DNA of 64,000 nt from an uncultured Bacteroidales bacterium. GTDB lineage: Bacteria; Bacteroidota; Bacteroidia; Bacteroidales; Paludibacteraceae. The translations under genes and the position numbers were made by a program. Shown here piece after piece: positions 61,985 to 64,000 of the stretch (positions are counted from its first letter, which is position 1; every line of letters begins with the position of its first letter). Under the pieces are notes generated by a model, which was given only the letters and a program-made list of their open reading frames with translations, searched no databases and was not told the DNA's origin. The stretch lies in NCBI GenBank assembly GCA_944321895.1, contig CALUNA010000003.1, positions 62,001 to 126,000 of the forward strand, given 5' to 3'.

Positions 61985-64000
61985 TTATTGTCCGGCAATA
62001 ATGATTTTATTGCTTTTTGTGGTGAATTCGCTGTCTGTTGTCTTGATGGAAACCTTGTACAGGTACATGCCTGGTGCGAGTCCGGCTTGTCCCGGATTGC
62101 ATGTGATGGTTTCCATTGAGCTGGAGCTGTTGCTTTGCTGATAGACAAGCCGTCCGCTCAGGTCGTAGAAATAGACGTTTGTTTCCAACAGGGTATTGGG
62201 TCTGTCGTGTGTGATGACAATATTAAATGTGTTTCCCTGCATGACGGGGTTCGGATAAGCCTTGATGGAATAGATGGTTACGTCCAGTCCCTTGACGACT
62301 TCGAAATCGAGAATGCTGGTTGTTGAATTGTTCAGCAGATCCCACGCCCGAAACGTAAGGGTGTGTTTTCCTTCGGTCAGTTCGGGCAACTGGTAGTTTA
62401 TGCTTCCTTTTCGGAAATTGCCTTCATCAGCCTCGAAGGCATCGTTCAGCACGTAGTATTGGTTCGGGTCGTTGTCGAGCATCAGCATCAGGTCGTGTCC
62501 TATGCCGGCTCCGGATGTGTTGATTCCGTTTTCATCTTCCAGGAAGGCGATGAAAAGTGGCGTTTCGTTGACCTTGTCTCCCGATGTGAACGATGTTGAG
62601 TTCAGATAGCATGAAACGTCCGGTCCGTCAGTTTCCTCGATGAAATCGTCGCTTCCACCTCCGATGTAGAAGTCTTCGAAGTAGCCTTGTCCTTCTTCAC
62701 CGGTATTGGTGTCCCAGGTGTAATAATTGATGCGTCCGGTGCCGTAGTTGTATTTGATGTCTTTGGGGACCATGAATGTTACGCTGAATTTCCCGTTTTC
62801 CACATTTGTTTTTCCGGAAAAGATGGTGCTTTGGCGGTCTACGAATGTAAATCCGGAGGAAAATCCGTTGTTGTTCAGCGATGGGAAGGTGGATTCCTTG
62901 TCATAAACCGCCAGTTGTACAACACCGTTAAAGTTTTCGGCCAGCTGGTTGTTCTTGTCGGCTATATATCCTGTTATGGTGACGGTAGAGAGCGCTCTCA
63001 TAGTGTCCGGTTCATTGACATGCCTTCCGTTGATGGTTTCCGTGACGATGTTGTATTGGGTCGGATAATTCAGTTTTACGGCAGGGTCGCCTATGTAGTT
63101 GTAGGCCCGTTTGTTGGTTTCTGAAGGGATGCTGTTTTTGGATATTCGCACGGCGTCTCCGATTCTCAAATGTTCACCGTTGGCGTCCGTTATGAAGAGG
63201 CTGTCGCAAAAACATTTTATCAGGTTCAGGTTTTGTGCCGCAAACACGGTTCTTGCCGCGGAGTAAACGCCGATGGCTGCGCCGTTCGGATTCAGCACGG
63301 CTTCTTCACCGGCCGACACGGTGGCCGCATCGAATTTGCTGAAGCTGCATGTCGCGAACGACCATAGCCCCATGTTTTCGTTGGACATGGCTCGTATTGC
63401 GTTTACGTCCAGCATTCCCTCGTTGGTTATTTCGTTGGCTCCTCCATGTCCGGTATAGTTCCAGAGGAGAACGCCGTTGGCGAGCAGGTTGTCCAGTTTG
63501 TTTTTTGCCAGCGGATAGCTTTCACCTGAAGCGGAAACTTCCTGCTGGTACGAGTCCAGCAGTATTTTGTTAATCTGGAATCCTTTGTTTCTTTTTCCGA
63601 CGCTGTTTGCAACCGAGTCGGCTTGCTGCATGTGCGTTATGCCATCGGCGGCCGTGTCTCCATCATCACCCAGGAAACAGAGCTGGTTTTTCCAGATGCC
63701 CTTGGAGGAGTTTTGCATGTATTTGATGGTTTTGTTAACGACGTTGTCGGCTTCAGTGGCTGAATTGACACAAAACCTTCCAATACCGATGTCCACTTTG
63801 TCGGATGCATCGGAGTTTCCTTCGCTGTCGTCCAGAAAGCCGAAATAATCGTCCATGACGTATGCGTTTGTTTCAGAAACGGAGTTGCTGGCCTGGTATG
63901 TCAGTAGCCAGTTTTGCGGTGATGATGAGAGTATTTTTCGGTTGTCGAACGAGCCGTCGCCGAACAGCAGCAGATATCGCGGTGCCCGCAGGTCCGTATT
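61985..64000 (-). CDS. porU: PorU, T9SS C25-family sortase (5' end outside the window)
   Basis: The visible 671 residues contain a gingipain-type cysteine peptidase domain: RYLLLFGDGSFDNR at the start, the catalytic His in NYTGHGGANE and the catalytic Cys in WSFATCSFS. Ig-like beta domains follow, and the protein ends with a type A sorting domain (AYPNPVMQGNTF to NKIIIAGQ). The frame continues without a stop to base 64000. PorU removes sorting domains from cargo and attaches the cargo to A-LPS on the cell surface. It forms a pair with porV. Confidence 0.95.
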   Translation of the reverse strand, partial: NTDLRAPRYLLLFGDGSFDNRKILSSSPQNWLLTYQASNSVSETNAYVMDDYFGFLDDSEGNSDASDKVDIGIGRFCVNSATEADNVVNKTIKYMQNSSKGIWKNQLCFLGDDGDTAADGITHMQQADSVANSVGKRNKGFQINKILLDSYQQEVSASGESYPLAKNKLDNLLANGVLLWNYTGHGGANEITNEGMLDVNAIRAMSNENMGLWSFATCSFSKFDAATVSAGEEAVLNPNGAAIGVYSAARTVFAAQNLNLIKCFCDSLFITDANGEHLRIGDAVRISKNSIPSETNKRAYNYIGDPAVKLNYPTQYNIVTETINGRHVNEPDTMRALSTVTITGYIADKNNQLAENFNGVVQLAVYDKESTFPSLNNNGFSSGFTFVDRQSTIFSGKTNVENGKFSVTFMVPKDIKYNYGTGRINYYTWDTNTGEEGQGYFEDFYIGGGSDDFIEETDGPDVSCYLNSTSFTSGDKVNETPLFIAFLEDENGINTSGAGIGHDLMLMLDNDPNQYYVLNDAFEADEGNFRKGSINYQLPELTEGKHTLTFRAWDLLNNSTTSILDFEVVKGLDVTIYSIKAYPNPVMQGNTFNIVITHDRPNTLLETNVYFYDLSGRLVYQQSNSSSSMETITCNPGQAGLAPGMYLYKVSIKTTDSEFTTKSNKIIIAGQ

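Noticed and set aside
1-64000. Search by eye for CRISPR arrays, insertion sequences, tRNA and rRNA genes
   Set aside because: No regularly spaced repeats, transposase-like frames, or cloverleaf-like segments were recognised in the intergenic regions.

Overview
The window comes from a Gram-negative member of the Bacteroidota, most likely a gut-type anaerobe of the order Bacteroidales. The evidence is a type IX secretion system (porX, porW, porV, porU), T9SS type A sorting domains on cargo, a SusC/SusD polysaccharide utilization locus with a hybrid two-component sensor, and promoters of the TTTG-N19/20-TAnnTTTG kind. The presence of T9SS together with an apparent sulfonolipid pathway recalls Alistipes- or Odoribacter-like lineages. 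That placement is inference, and no rRNA or tRNA gene is present to settle it.

Left part (1-20,000, mostly minus strand): a cell-shape operon purH-mreB-mreC-mreD-mrdA-rodA (rodA is cut by the left edge); a T9SS regulatory operon rbfA-porW-porX plus a TRIC-type channel; cysS, a TerB/DnaJ-like protein, an outer-membrane barrel, a small zinc-ribbon/membrane protein pair, a cytidylate-kinase-like protein, a MATE exporter, an AspT-family transporter and fructose-bisphosphate aldolase.

Middle (21,388-39,251, plus strand): a fructan utilization locus. It holds a T9SS-sorted DUF4960 protein, SusC, SusD, three GH32 proteins, an SGNH esterase, a FucP-like sugar importer, a PfkB fructokinase and a hybrid sensor with a periplasmic sugar-binding domain. 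Only the middle GH32 keeps all three catalytic motifs. The first has a broken nucleophile motif and the third carries Lys in place of the acid/base Glu.

39,318-53,667: guaD, a phosphohexomutase, then the most interesting stretch. An alpha-oxoamine synthase is followed by an apparent ten-gene operon: cysteate synthase, HdrC-like, HdrB-like, HdrA-like, HdrC-like, a membrane-anchored HdrD/DsrK-like protein, a short-chain reductase, a two-domain VOC protein, lptB and rnz. Cysteate synthase, oxoamine synthase and reductase match the three steps to capnine-type sulfonolipids. The heterodisulfide-reductase-like genes lie between them in the order C-B-A-C-B, as in sulfur-oxidizing sHdr clusters. This suggests that a quinone-linked redox module is functionally tied to sulfonolipid synthesis, perhaps by making sulfite.

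Right part (53,694-64,000): a DUF3127 protein with an SSB-like tail; an AT-rich island with an EcoRV-like restriction-modification pair flanked by a 16-bp direct repeat; DUF2007 and a lone sufB; a T9SS-sorted pectate-lyase-like protein translationally coupled to ispF; and porV-porU, with porU cut by the right edge.
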